Below are positions 8,518 to 16,276 of a DNA stretch of 64,000 bases, one piece after another (position 1 is the stretch's first letter; each line of letters begins with the position of its first letter). Source of the stretch: Paracoccaceae bacterium. GTDB taxonomy: Bacteria; Pseudomonadota; Alphaproteobacteria; Rhodobacterales; Rhodobacteraceae. The stretch spans positions 992,001 to 1,056,000 of the forward strand of contig JACKKD010000001.1 in the NCBI GenBank assembly GCA_020637675.1, in the 5' to 3' direction. The notes below the pieces were generated by a model that made no database searches, was not told the origin of the DNA, and saw nothing but the letters and a program-made list of their open reading frames with translations. The translations under genes and the position numbers were made by a program.

Positions 8518-9313
8518 CCTCGTCCTCGTGCCGGTGCGCGTCGCCCTGCGCATGACCATGGTCGTGGTTGTGGCCATGGGGATGATCGTGGGCATCGGTG
8601 GTACCATCATGCGCATGGTCGTGGACATGGCGATAGAGCGCGAAGGCCCCGCCAGTCCCCGCCCCGAAGAGTGCGCGGTATGCCGGCGCCGCCGAGACGA
8701 CGCTCGGCGTCCCCTCGCAGCACACATGACCGTTGAGGCAGACGACGCGGTCCGACGCGCTCATGACGACGTGAAGGTCATGGCTGACCATCAGCACCGC
8801 GACGCCCGTCTCCCGCCGCACCTCCTCGATGAGCCGGTAGAAGGCCGCCGTCCCCGGCTGGTCAAGGCCCTGCGTCGGCTCGTCGAGGATGAGTATCTCG
8901 GGCCGCGCCAGAAGCGCGCGGGCAAGCAGCACCCGCTGCAATTGTCCACCCGAGAGCGACGCGACCTGCCGGTCCTCAAGCCCCGGAACGCCGGTCCGGT
9001 CGAGCGCGCGCGCCGCCGCGTCCCCGCCCACGCGCCCCGGCAGCGAGAGAAACCGCGCCACCGTCATCGGCAACGCGGCGTCGAGATGCAGCCGCTGCGG
9101 AACATAGCCGATGCCGAGGCCCGGGCGCCGCACGACCGTCCCTGACACCAACTGCTCGAGTCCGATCAGCGCGCGGACGAGTGTGGACTTTCCCGACCCG
9201 TTCGGGCCCACGATGGTCACGATCTCGCCGGCCGAAATGGCGAAATCGACGTTCTCCAGTACCGCCTGCGCGCCATGACGGATGCAAAGCCGGCTGGCCT
9301 CTACGAGCTTCAT
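8510..9313 (-). CDS. znuC: Zinc ABC transporter, ATP-binding protein ZnuC with histidine-rich tail
   Basis: A 267-residue ABC ATPase: Walker A GPNGSGKST (~36-44), Q-loop GYVPQRL, signature LSGGQLQRVLLARALLARP, Walker B ILILDEPTQGLD and the switch His in MVSHDLHVV. It energises Zn2+ import through ZnuB. The last ~38 residues form a His/Asp-rich tail (for example DHPHGHNHDHGHAQGDAHRH) with more than a dozen histidines, which may bind zinc on the cytoplasmic side. ATG overlaps the zur stop as ATGA. Confidence 0.94.
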   Translation of the reverse strand: MKLVEASRLCIRHGAQAVLENVDFAISAGEIVTIVGPNGSGKSTLVRALIGLEQLVSGTVVRRPGLGIGYVPQRLHLDAALPMTVARFLSLPGRVGGDAAARALDRTGVPGLEDRQVASLSGGQLQRVLLARALLARPEILILDEPTQGLDQPGTAAFYRLIEEVRRETGVAVLMVSHDLHVVMSASDRVVCLNGHVCCEGTPSVVSAAPAYRALFGAGTGGAFALYRHVHDHAHDGTTDAHDHPHGHNHDHGHAQGDAHRHEDEDA

Positions 9314-9813
9314 TCCGTGCTCTCCGCGCAGGCGGGACAGAGCCCGAGCGCCTCGACGTTCATCCGCTCCACCGTGAAACCGATCCCTTGCGCGACCTCC
9401 GCCAGGGCATCGCGTACCGTCTCGGCCGGCGCCTCCGCGACAGCGTCACAGGCGCGGCAGATGAAGAACACCGGGCTGTGTGTCTCGCCGGGGTGCATGC
9501 AGGCGGCAAAGGCGTTGAGCCGGCGGATGCGGTGGGCAAGCCCCTGTTCGACGAGAAAATCGAGCGCCCGGTAGGCCACCGGCGGCTGGTTGCCGAAGCC
9601 TTCCTCCGCCAGACGCTCCAGCACCTCGTAGGCGCCGAGCGCCCGGTGGGAATGCAGCAGGATTTCCAGCGTCCGGCGCCGGACCGGTGTCAGCCGCGCA
9701 CCCGCGGCCGCGCTCACGGCCTCTGCCCGCGCCAGCACCCCGCCGGCGCAGAGCGCATGATCATGGTCCGCGAAGGCCGTCGCGGGGTCGACCCGCGGTT
9801 CTGTGTCAGGCAA
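9310..9813 (-). CDS. zur: Zinc uptake regulator Zur (Fur family)
   Basis: A 167-residue Fur-family repressor. The winged-helix part includes RLTPVRRRTLEILLHSHRAL and PPVAYRALDFLVEQGLAHRI, where Zur-type proteins recognise DNA. The metal-binding part has CMHPGETHSP, FICRACDAV and the C-terminal GLCPACAE; the two CxxC pairs give the structural zinc site. The start is inferred as TTG at 9813: AAGGGG lies upstream and the resulting N-terminus matches Zur proteins of the group. The much longer open frame upstream runs antisense to znuA and is rejected. It is the first gene of zur-znuC-znuB and faces znuA across a candidate Zur box, so the locus is probably self-repressed when zinc is plentiful. 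Confidence 0.9.
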   Translation of the reverse strand: MPDTEPRVDPATAFADHDHALCAGGVLARAEAVSAAAGARLTPVRRRTLEILLHSHRALGAYEVLERLAEEGFGNQPPVAYRALDFLVEQGLAHRIRRLNAFAACMHPGETHSPVFFICRACDAVAEAPAETVRDALAEVAQGIGFTVERMNVEALGLCPACAESTE

Positions 9814-9828
9814 GGCAAGGTCCCCTTG

Positions 9829-9848
9829 ACATGTTATGATATTACATA
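9829..9848. promoter_or_regulatory. Candidate Zur operator between zur and znuA
   Basis: An AT-rich island in very GC-rich DNA centred on TGTTATGATATTACA (9832-9846). It is an imperfect palindrome: 11 of 15 positions match its reverse complement. It resembles the TGTTATA...TATAACA pattern of alphaproteobacterial Zur sites and lies in the 75-base gap between the divergent zur and znuA starts, the expected place for one operator controlling both units. Confidence 0.65.
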
Positions 9849-9888
9849 CGATATCTCCGAGACCCGGACAAGAGCCAAGGAGTTTCCG

Positions 9889-10806
9889 ATGCCATCCATG
9901 CTGCGCCTGGCGGCCGCGGCCGCGCTGGCGGCCATTCCCGCGAGCGCCGATGTGCCGCAGGTTGTGGCCGACACGCCAGTGGTCCACTCGCTCGTCGCGA
10001 TGGTGATGGGCGATCTCGGCGGGCCGGCGCTCCTGCTCGGCCAGGGCGCGGATGCGCATGACTTCCAGCTCCGGCCGTCCCAGTTGCGCGCGGTCAAGTC
10101 GGCCCGGCTCGTCGTCTGGATCGGGCCGGAGATGACGCCGTGGCTCGACCATGCGCTCGCGAGCGGGCACGCGGGGCAGGACCTCGCCCTTCTCGGCCTG
10201 CCGGGAACGTTCCTGATCGACTACGACGACGGCACCGCGGATCCGGCGGGAAGCCATGATCACGGCGAAGCCCACGACCACGGCGACACCGACCCGCATG
10301 CCTGGCTCGATCCGGCCAACGCCGCGCTCTGGGTGGGCGCAATCGCCGGAAAGCTGGCCGCGCTCGACCCCGGGAATGAAGGCACCTACCGCGCCAATGC
10401 CGCGGCGGCGCGGGACCGCATCGCGGCGCTGGACGCCGCGCTCACCGCGCGCCTTGCGCCGACGCCGGGCAAGGGACTGGTCTTTGGCCATGCCGCCTAC
10501 GGCTATTTCACGGGCCACTATGGGCTTGCCGTCGCAGGCAGCCTTGCCGAGGGCGACGCGGCCGATCCCGGCGCAGCCCATGTCGCGGAGCTGCGCGCCC
10601 GTGCCGAGGCGGGCGAGGTCGCCTGCGCCTTCCCCGAGGCCGGGCATGATCCGCGCGCGATCGAGAGCCTCGTCGCCGGCACGCCCGCCCGACTCGGCGC
10701 GCCCCTCGATCCGGAGGGCCGGGCGGCCGAACCGGGGCCGGGGCTCTACCTCGCCGTCCTGGACGGCATCGGCACCGCCATCGCCGACTGTCTCGCAGGG
10801 GATTGA
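9889..10806 (+). CDS. znuA: Zinc ABC transporter, periplasmic binding protein ZnuA
   Basis: A 305-residue periplasmic Zn2+-binding protein. It has a 20-residue signal peptide (MPSMLRLAAAAALAAIPASA). Likely zinc ligands are His57 in GADAHDFQLRPS, the His in TDPHAWLDPANAALW, and the His in VFGHAAYGYFTGHYGL, matching the three conserved His of ZnuA. Between the first two is the family's charged, His-rich loop (HDHGEAHDHGDTD). It hands zinc to ZnuB/ZnuC, encoded divergently. The start has AAGGAG about 7 bases upstream. Confidence 0.93.
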   Translation: MPSMLRLAAAAALAAIPASADVPQVVADTPVVHSLVAMVMGDLGGPALLLGQGADAHDFQLRPSQLRAVKSARLVVWIGPEMTPWLDHALASGHAGQDLALLGLPGTFLIDYDDGTADPAGSHDHGEAHDHGDTDPHAWLDPANAALWVGAIAGKLAALDPGNEGTYRANAAAARDRIAALDAALTARLAPTPGKGLVFGHAAYGYFTGHYGLAVAGSLAEGDAADPGAAHVAELRARAEAGEVACAFPEAGHDPRAIESLVAGTPARLGAPLDPEGRAAEPGPGLYLAVLDGIGTAIADCLAGD

Positions 10807-10861
10807 CGGCGGCCGTGCGGGCGCGACCATGCCGCCAGCGGGCGGACGGGGGAGGGCAGCG

Positions 10862-11857
10862 ATGATCGAGGCGGGCAGGATGGCGGACGGGCGCGCCGTC
10901 CATGCACTCCACCTCACCGGCGGGGGTCTGAGCCTCCGCCTGCTGACCCTCGGCGCGACGGTTCAGGACCTCCGGCTAGCCGGCGTGGACTGGCCGCTCG
11001 TTCTCGGCGCGGCGGACCCCGCGGATTACGCAGGCCCGCTTCTCTACGCCGGCGCCATCGTCGGACCGGTCGCCAACCGCATCGCCGGGGCGCGGGCCTT
11101 CATCGCCGGCCGCCTCTGCCACTTCGAGGCGAACGAGGGCCGCACGCTCCTGCACTCCGGCGCGCGCGGCCTTCACGCCCGGATCTGGGCGGTCGAGGAC
11201 GCCGGGCCGGACCATGCCACGCTCCGCGCAGACCTCGCCGACGGCGAGGGCGGATTTCCCGGCAACCGGACGATCCGGGCGCGCTTCCGGCTAGCGTCAC
11301 CGGCCACGCTGACCCTGGACCTGACCGCGACGAGCGACGTCATGACGATCGTGAACCTCGCGCACCACGGTTACTGGAACCTCGACGGCAGCGCCGATAC
11401 CGGCGGCCACCGCCTTGCGGTCGCCGCCGACCGATACCTCGCGGTCGATGCCGCGATGATCCCCACGGGCCCGCCGCTCTCCGTCGCAGGCACCTCGTAC
11501 GACTTCCGCGCGGCCCTGCAATTGTCCGGCGCGCCGCCCCTCGACCACAACTTCTGCCTCGCCTCCGCCCGCCGCGACCTGACCGAAGTGGCGACGATGA
11601 CGGGGTCATCGGGCGTCCGGCTCAGCATCGCGACGACCGAACCGGGGCTTCAGGTCTATGACGGGCGGCATCTCGCGGTCGCCGCCGGCGGCGGACTCGA
11701 CGGCCGCGCCTACGGCCCGCGCGCGGGCATGGCCTTCGAACCGCAGGTCTGGCCGGACGCGCCGAACCGGCCGGACTTCCCGCCGGCGGTGCTCGGACCG
11801 GGCGAGAGCTATCGCCAGACGACCCGCTTCCGGCTCGACCGCGTGCGGACGCCTTGA
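10862..11857 (+). CDS. Aldose 1-epimerase family protein
   Basis: A 331-residue protein of the galactose mutarotase family (cytoplasmic, interconverting sugar anomers). Family landmarks are VVGPVANRIAGARAFI near residue 65, LLHSGARGLHARIW with a conserved His, VNLAHHGYWNL with the catalytic-type His, LDHNFCLA with the Asp, and a C-terminal GMAFEPQVWPDAPNRPDFPPAVL (catalytic Glu). The start at 10862 is preceded by GGGGGAGGGCAG. The sugar is not determined. An open frame extends far upstream through znuA but is out of register with any gene there. Confidence 0.85.
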   Translation: MIEAGRMADGRAVHALHLTGGGLSLRLLTLGATVQDLRLAGVDWPLVLGAADPADYAGPLLYAGAIVGPVANRIAGARAFIAGRLCHFEANEGRTLLHSGARGLHARIWAVEDAGPDHATLRADLADGEGGFPGNRTIRARFRLASPATLTLDLTATSDVMTIVNLAHHGYWNLDGSADTGGHRLAVAADRYLAVDAAMIPTGPPLSVAGTSYDFRAALQLSGAPPLDHNFCLASARRDLTEVATMTGSSGVRLSIATTEPGLQVYDGRHLAVAAGGGLDGRAYGPRAGMAFEPQVWPDAPNRPDFPPAVLGPGESYRQTTRFRLDRVRTP

Positions 11858-11907
11858 CGGAGCGGCGATTTTCGCGAGGCTGGAACAACCCTTCGCGAAA
11901 GAGCACC

Positions 11908-12432
11908 ATGGCCGCCACCCAAGCCTTTCCCGAAATCGTCGCCGAACTGGGAGCGCTCTGCGGCATCTCGCGCCCCGCCGGGCAGTGCTTCGCGGCGATC
12001 TGGCGCGCGGCCCAGCCGCCCTGCGCCGACGACCTGACCCAGGCGCTCGGCCTGTCCCGGTCGAATGTTTCGACGGCGCTGAAGGAACTGCGCGAATGGG
12101 GCCTGATCGCGCGGGCCCGCGCGCCGGCCGACCGCAAGGACTATTTCACCGCGCCGCCCGACCCCTGGGAAATCATCCGCCTCCTTGTCGGCGGGCGGCA
12201 GCGCCGCGCGGTCGCGCCGCTCCTGGACCGGCTGCTCGCGGCCGAATCCGCATCCGGCGATGCCCGCATCGCGGCGCTGCATGAGGTACTCGCCACCGTG
12301 TCGGCACGGATGGAGGCAATTGCGGCGCTGGACGCCGCAAGGCTTGCGGATGTTTTCGAGGCCGATCCCGGCGGGGAGACCGCGACCGACCGGGTGCCGG
12401 GCAAGAAGAAGAAAAAGAAGAAGAAGGCCTAG
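11908..12432 (+). CDS. GbsR/MarR-family transcriptional regulator with poly-lysine tail
   Basis: A 174-residue protein with a winged helix-turn-helix around residues 40-75 (DDLTQALGLSRSNVSTALKEL then REWGLIARARAPADRKDYF), typical of the GbsR branch of MarR-like regulators. Residues ~95-150 look helical, for dimerisation. It ends in PGKKKKKKKKA, a run of eight lysines encoded by a purine-only stretch, unusual for this family. I use the ATG at 11908, since GAAAGAG precedes it; a TTG at 11854 overlapping the epimerase stop is an alternative. Its target is unknown, although the epimerase lies immediately upstream. Confidence 0.75.
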   Translation: MAATQAFPEIVAELGALCGISRPAGQCFAAIWRAAQPPCADDLTQALGLSRSNVSTALKELREWGLIARARAPADRKDYFTAPPDPWEIIRLLVGGRQRRAVAPLLDRLLAAESASGDARIAALHEVLATVSARMEAIAALDAARLADVFEADPGGETATDRVPGKKKKKKKKA

Positions 12433-12460
12433 CTAGGACCCACGGACTGCCACCCTGCGG

Positions 12461-13228
12461 TCAGCGCCGGCCCCGCCCCTCGTCCTCGTCATCCTCGTCA
12501 TCGCCGTGCGGCAGGTTGAAGAAGCTCTCCGCATCCGAATAGTCGGCCGGGTTCTTCTCTTCCTCTTCCTGTGCGCGCGAGAAGGAGAAGTTCTCCAGCC
12601 CGGCGATGGAAGAGGGAATCTTCGGCTCGGTGGACATGCCGAGCGACTGCTCGGTCGAGACGAGCTTGCGGCGTTCGTCATCCGACATCACCGCGCCGTC
12701 GCCCGCCTTCTTCTTCGCCGCCTTCTGCACCGCCGCGTCAAGCTCGGTCTGCCGGCATAGGCCGAGCGCCACCGGATCGATCGGCGTGATGTTCGAGATG
12801 TTCCAGTGCGTCCGGTCGCGGATCGAGGCGATCGTGGGCTTCGTCGTGCCGACGAGCTTGGCAATCTGCGAATCGGCAAGCTCTGGGTGGAACTTCACCA
12901 GCCACAGGATCGCCGCCGGCCGGTCCTGCCGCTTGGAAAGCGGCGTGTAGCGCGGGCCTCGGCGCTTTTCCTCGCCCAGAGCGGCCGGGTTGTGCTTCAG
13001 CTTCAGCCGGTAGAGCGGATCGGCCTGCCCCTTCTCGATCTCGCCAGGTTCGAGCTGGTTGTTGGCGATCGGGTCGAAGCCCTTCACGCCAGTTGCAACG
13101 TCACCGTCGGCGATGCCCTGCACCTCAAGCTCGTGCATGCCGCAGAAATCGGCGATCTGCTTGAAGCTCAGCGTCGTGTTGTCCACCAGCCAGACGGCCG
13201 TGGCCTTGGCCATGAGCGGTTTCGTCAT
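12461..13228 (-). CDS. DUF1013 (TrcR-type) protein
   Basis: A 255-residue protein of the DUF1013 family, conserved across alphaproteobacteria. Members described as TrcR associate with RNA polymerase and influence the cell cycle; that role is taken from the family. The N-terminal half contains two helix-turn-helix-like segments, LSFKQIADFCGMHELEVQGI (~21-40) and DSQIAKLVGTTKPTIASIRD (~119-138), linked by a basic stretch. The C-terminus is acidic (GDDEDDEDEGRGRR). It stands alone on the minus strand, convergent with the GbsR-like gene. Confidence 0.85.
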   Translation of the reverse strand: MTKPLMAKATAVWLVDNTTLSFKQIADFCGMHELEVQGIADGDVATGVKGFDPIANNQLEPGEIEKGQADPLYRLKLKHNPAALGEEKRRGPRYTPLSKRQDRPAAILWLVKFHPELADSQIAKLVGTTKPTIASIRDRTHWNISNITPIDPVALGLCRQTELDAAVQKAAKKKAGDGAVMSDDERRKLVSTEQSLGMSTEPKIPSSIAGLENFSFSRAQEEEEKNPADYSDAESFFNLPHGDDEDDEDEGRGRR

Positions 13229-13352
13229 CGGGCTTCTCCTTTACAAATCTCTCCCGAGCCGGGAAAACGGCTGCGACCCTCGGGCCGCGGTTCCTCGTTT
13301 TCGGGGAATTGCGGCGCTATATAGTCGCTCTGCCCCCCGGAGAAAAGAGAAA

Positions 13353-13982
13353 ATGCGCGCCCTCGCCCTCCTCCTTCTCAGCGCCCTGCCCGCCTCGGCC
13401 GAAGGCGAGCGGGCCGGGGTGTTCGATTATTACGTCCTGTCGCTTTCGTGGTCGCCGACCTTCTGCGCCCTTGATGGCGATGCCCGGGGAGAAGACCAGT
13501 GCGATCCCCGCCATGACTTCGGCTTCACGCTCCACGGTCTCTGGCCGCAGTACGAGTTCGGCTGGCCGAGCTACTGCAGGACGGGCGCACGCGATGCCAC
13601 GCGGGCGGAAACGCGCGCAATGGCCGACATCATGGGCTCCGCCGGGCTTGCCTGGTACGAATGGAAGAAGCACGGCCGCTGTTCCGGCCTATCGGCCGCA
13701 GACTATTTCGAGACGTCGCGGCAGGCCTACGAAGGCATCGTCATCCCGGATGTCTTCCGCGCGCTTCGGCAAGACGTGACGCTGCCCGCGTCCGTCGTCG
13801 AAGAGGCCTTCGTCGAGGCCAACCCCGGCCTCGATGCGGCGATGATCACGATCACCTGCGACGCGGGACGGATCGAGGAGGCAAGGATCTGCCTCACCAA
13901 GGAACTCGCCCCCCGGCCCTGCGGGCTCGACGCCGCGCGCGACTGCCGGATGCGCGATGCGCTCATGGAGGCAGTGCGATGA
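13353..13982 (+). CDS. Secreted ribonuclease T2
   Basis: A 209-residue RNase T2 with a 16-residue signal peptide (MRALALLLLSALPASA). The two active-site blocks are present: FTLHGLWPQ (CAS I, His61) and WYEWKKHGRC (CAS II, Glu103, Lys106, His107). Eight or more Cys residues suggest disulfide bonding in the periplasm. The enzyme cleaves RNA to 2',3'-cyclic phosphates and would supply nucleotides from external RNA, in keeping with the nucleobase scavenging genes in this window. The ATG has GGAGAAAAGAG upstream. Its TGA overlaps the next ATG. Confidence 0.9.
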   Translation: MRALALLLLSALPASAEGERAGVFDYYVLSLSWSPTFCALDGDARGEDQCDPRHDFGFTLHGLWPQYEFGWPSYCRTGARDATRAETRAMADIMGSAGLAWYEWKKHGRCSGLSAADYFETSRQAYEGIVIPDVFRALRQDVTLPASVVEEAFVEANPGLDAAMITITCDAGRIEEARICLTKELAPRPCGLDAARDCRMRDALMEAVR

Positions 13983-15130
13983 CGGACCGCCTCGACGATC
14001 TGGAGGTCGGCTACGACATTCCGGCGCGGCCCGGCATGGCAGAGGCCGAGGTGCAGACGCCCTGCCTCGTGCTCGACCTCGACGCGCTCGACCGCAACCT
14101 CGCGAAGATGGCGGCGGCGGCGCGGGCGGCCGGGCTCAGGCTCAGGCCGCATGGGAAGATGCACCGCTCGGCCGACGTGGGGCGCCTGCAGGTGAACCAC
14201 GGGGCCGTCGGCCTCTGCGCACAGAAGGTGAGCGAAGCAGAGGCCTTCGTACGCGGTGGCATCGCCGACGTTCTGGTGACAAACGAGGTCCGGAACCCGG
14301 CGAAGATCGACCGGCTCGCCCGGTTGCCGCTGCTCGGGGCGCGGGTAGGGGTCTGCGTCGATGACCTCGCGAATGTGGCCGAGCTTTCCGCCGCCGCCGC
14401 ACGCCATGGCACAGGACTCGACGTCTACGTCGAACTCGACTGTGGCGGTGCCCGTTGCGGCGCGCCGGACGCAGGCGTGGCCGTGATGCTCGCCCGCGCG
14501 GTCGCCGAGGCACCGTGCCTCACATACGCGGGGCTTCATGCCTATCATGGCGGGATGCAACACATCGAAGCGCCGGAAGACCGCCGCCGCGCGGCCGAGA
14601 CCGCGTTTGCCCGCGTCCGCGAGGCCATTGCTGCGCTGACCGCAGCGGGGCTTGCGCCGACGGTCGTCACCGGCGCCGGCACCGGATCCTGGCCGCTGGA
14701 GGCCGGTTCGGGACTTTACACGGAACTGCAATGCGGATCCTACGCCTTCATGGATGCGGACTACGCGCGCATCCGCGGCGAGGGGAACGCTCGGCTCGAC
14801 GGTGAGTGGGAGCACGCTCTTTTCGTGCTCACCGAGGTGATGAGCACCCCGGTCCCCGGCCGCGCGGTCTGCGATGCGGGTCTGAAGGCCCATGCGACCG
14901 ACAGCGGCCTGCCGCGGGTCGCGGGGAGGGCGGACCTGACCTATGCCTCGGCCTCGGACGAACACGGCGTGATCGACGATGCCGGTCACACGCTGAAACC
15001 GGGCGACCGCCTGCGCCTGATCCCCGGTCATTGCGACCCGACATGCAACCTTCACGACTGGTATGTGGGCCTGCGCGGCGGCCGTGTCGAATGCCTCTGG
15101 CCTGTCACCGCCCGCGGCCGGGGATACTGA
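13979..15130 (+). CDS. 3-Hydroxy-D-aspartate / D-threonine aldolase family enzyme (BhcC-like)
   Basis: A 383-residue fold-type III PLP enzyme (alanine-racemase N-terminal domain). The PLP lysine is Lys60 in RPHGKMHRS, with later conserved blocks LCAQKVSEAEAF, LVTNEVRNPAKIDRLA, ELDCGGARCG and TGAGTGS. The C-terminal metal site is GHCDPTCN (His351, Asp353), as in D-threonine aldolases. The overall pattern (EVGYDIPARPGM...QTPCLVLDLDALDRN) resembles the Paracoccus 3-hydroxyaspartate aldolase that splits 3-hydroxyaspartate to glycine and glyoxylate, but the partner genes of that pathway (bhcA, bhcB, bhcD) are not next to it. It is coupled to RNase T2 by an ATGA overlap. Substrate assignment is inferred. 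Confidence 0.8.
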   Translation: MTDRLDDLEVGYDIPARPGMAEAEVQTPCLVLDLDALDRNLAKMAAAARAAGLRLRPHGKMHRSADVGRLQVNHGAVGLCAQKVSEAEAFVRGGIADVLVTNEVRNPAKIDRLARLPLLGARVGVCVDDLANVAELSAAAARHGTGLDVYVELDCGGARCGAPDAGVAVMLARAVAEAPCLTYAGLHAYHGGMQHIEAPEDRRRAAETAFARVREAIAALTAAGLAPTVVTGAGTGSWPLEAGSGLYTELQCGSYAFMDADYARIRGEGNARLDGEWEHALFVLTEVMSTPVPGRAVCDAGLKAHATDSGLPRVAGRADLTYASASDEHGVIDDAGHTLKPGDRLRLIPGHCDPTCNLHDWYVGLRGGRVECLWPVTARGRGY

Positions 15131-15223
15131 ACGGCCGGGAATTCGGGCGTATCGGGTACATTTTCGGCATTTTCAATCGCTTGCATGCGGCTAGGATCGG
15201 CGCGGAACAAGAAGGGGCTGCCC

Positions 15224-16210
15224 ATGACGATCCGCGTCGCGCTCAACGGCTTCGGCCGCATCGGCCGCTCGGTGCTGCGCGCCGCCCTTTCGGGGTCGTC
15301 CGGCGACGGGCTGCAGATCGTCGCAGTGAACGACATCGCGCGGCCCGAATTGGCCGCCTATCTCTTCGAATACGATTCCACCTTTGGCCCCTGGAAAGGC
15401 GAGGTGCGGCTGGAGCCGGATACGCTCGTCGTGGACGGGCGCCGCATCCGGCTGACGGGTGCGCGCGACCTCGGCACGCTCGACCTGTCCGATATCGACG
15501 TGGTGATGGAATGCACCGGGCTCGGCGGAGAACGGTCCTTCGCCGAGGCGGGCCTCCGGGGGGGCGCGCGGCGGGTGCTCGTCTCCGGCCCCTCCGCCAC
15601 GGCCGACTTCACGCTCGTCATCGGCGCAAACGACGAAAAGCTTTCGCCCGGCCATCGCATCGTGTCCAACGCCTCCTGCACCACGAACGCGCTTGCGCCG
15701 CTTGTCCGGCTGATCGAGCGAGAATGGGGCGTGGAAACCGGGTGGATGACAACGATCCATTGCTATACCGGCAGCCAGCCCACGGTGGACGCGCCGGGGG
15801 CCGACTATGCCCGCAGCCGCGCGGCGGCGCTTTCGATGGTGCCGACCACGACCTCGGCGCAACGCCTGCTGGACGTCGTGCTGCCGGAGATCTCGGGCCG
15901 GATCGAGGGCGCGGCGGTGCGCGTGCCGGTGGCCTCCGTCTCGGCCGTGGACCTGTCGGTGATGACCCGTGCGCGGCCCGGACGCGAGGCGGTCATTGCG
16001 CGGCTCGCCGCGACGGGCGGCGTAATCGGCTGGACCGACCGGCCGCTCGTGTCATCGGATCTGCGTGCGCGGCCCGAAAGCATCGTCATGGCCTTGCCGG
16101 AGACCCATGTGACAAAGGGCGGACTGCTCCGCGTCTTCGGCTGGTATGACAACGAATGGGGCTTCTCCAACCGCATGCTCGATGCGGCGCGGCTGATGGC
16201 GCGCCGCTGA
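15224..16210 (+). CDS. Glyceraldehyde-3-phosphate dehydrogenase paralogue
   Basis: A 328-residue GAPDH-type dehydrogenase. It has the NAD-binding start RVALNGFGRIGRSVLRA, Asp37 in VNDIARPE (favouring NAD+), the catalytic Cys152 in SNASCTTNALAPL and His179 in TTIHCYTGSQ, and ends with WYDNEWGFSNRMLD. It departs from standard GAPDH: the usual AYT(N/G)DQ.LLD is here CYTGSQPTVD and the substrate loops differ, so it may be a paralogue acting on another sugar phosphate (as erythrose-4-phosphate dehydrogenase does). The ATG at 15224 puts the Rossmann strand at the N-terminus; the frame extends 13 codons further up. Confidence 0.8.
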   Translation: MTIRVALNGFGRIGRSVLRAALSGSSGDGLQIVAVNDIARPELAAYLFEYDSTFGPWKGEVRLEPDTLVVDGRRIRLTGARDLGTLDLSDIDVVMECTGLGGERSFAEAGLRGGARRVLVSGPSATADFTLVIGANDEKLSPGHRIVSNASCTTNALAPLVRLIEREWGVETGWMTTIHCYTGSQPTVDAPGADYARSRAAALSMVPTTTSAQRLLDVVLPEISGRIEGAAVRVPVASVSAVDLSVMTRARPGREAVIARLAATGGVIGWTDRPLVSSDLRARPESIVMALPETHVTKGGLLRVFGWYDNEWGFSNRMLDAARLMARR

Positions 16211-16276
16211 CACCCCTGCCGCCTTGGCGGGAATTGCGCCAAACTCGAACCGACTTTCGCCGAATCGGACGCAATC

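Noticed and set aside
9814..10917. Long N-terminal extension of Zur through the znuA locus
   Set aside because: The extension is antisense to znuA and does not resemble any Fur-family N-terminus; the TTG at 9813 gives a normal Zur length.
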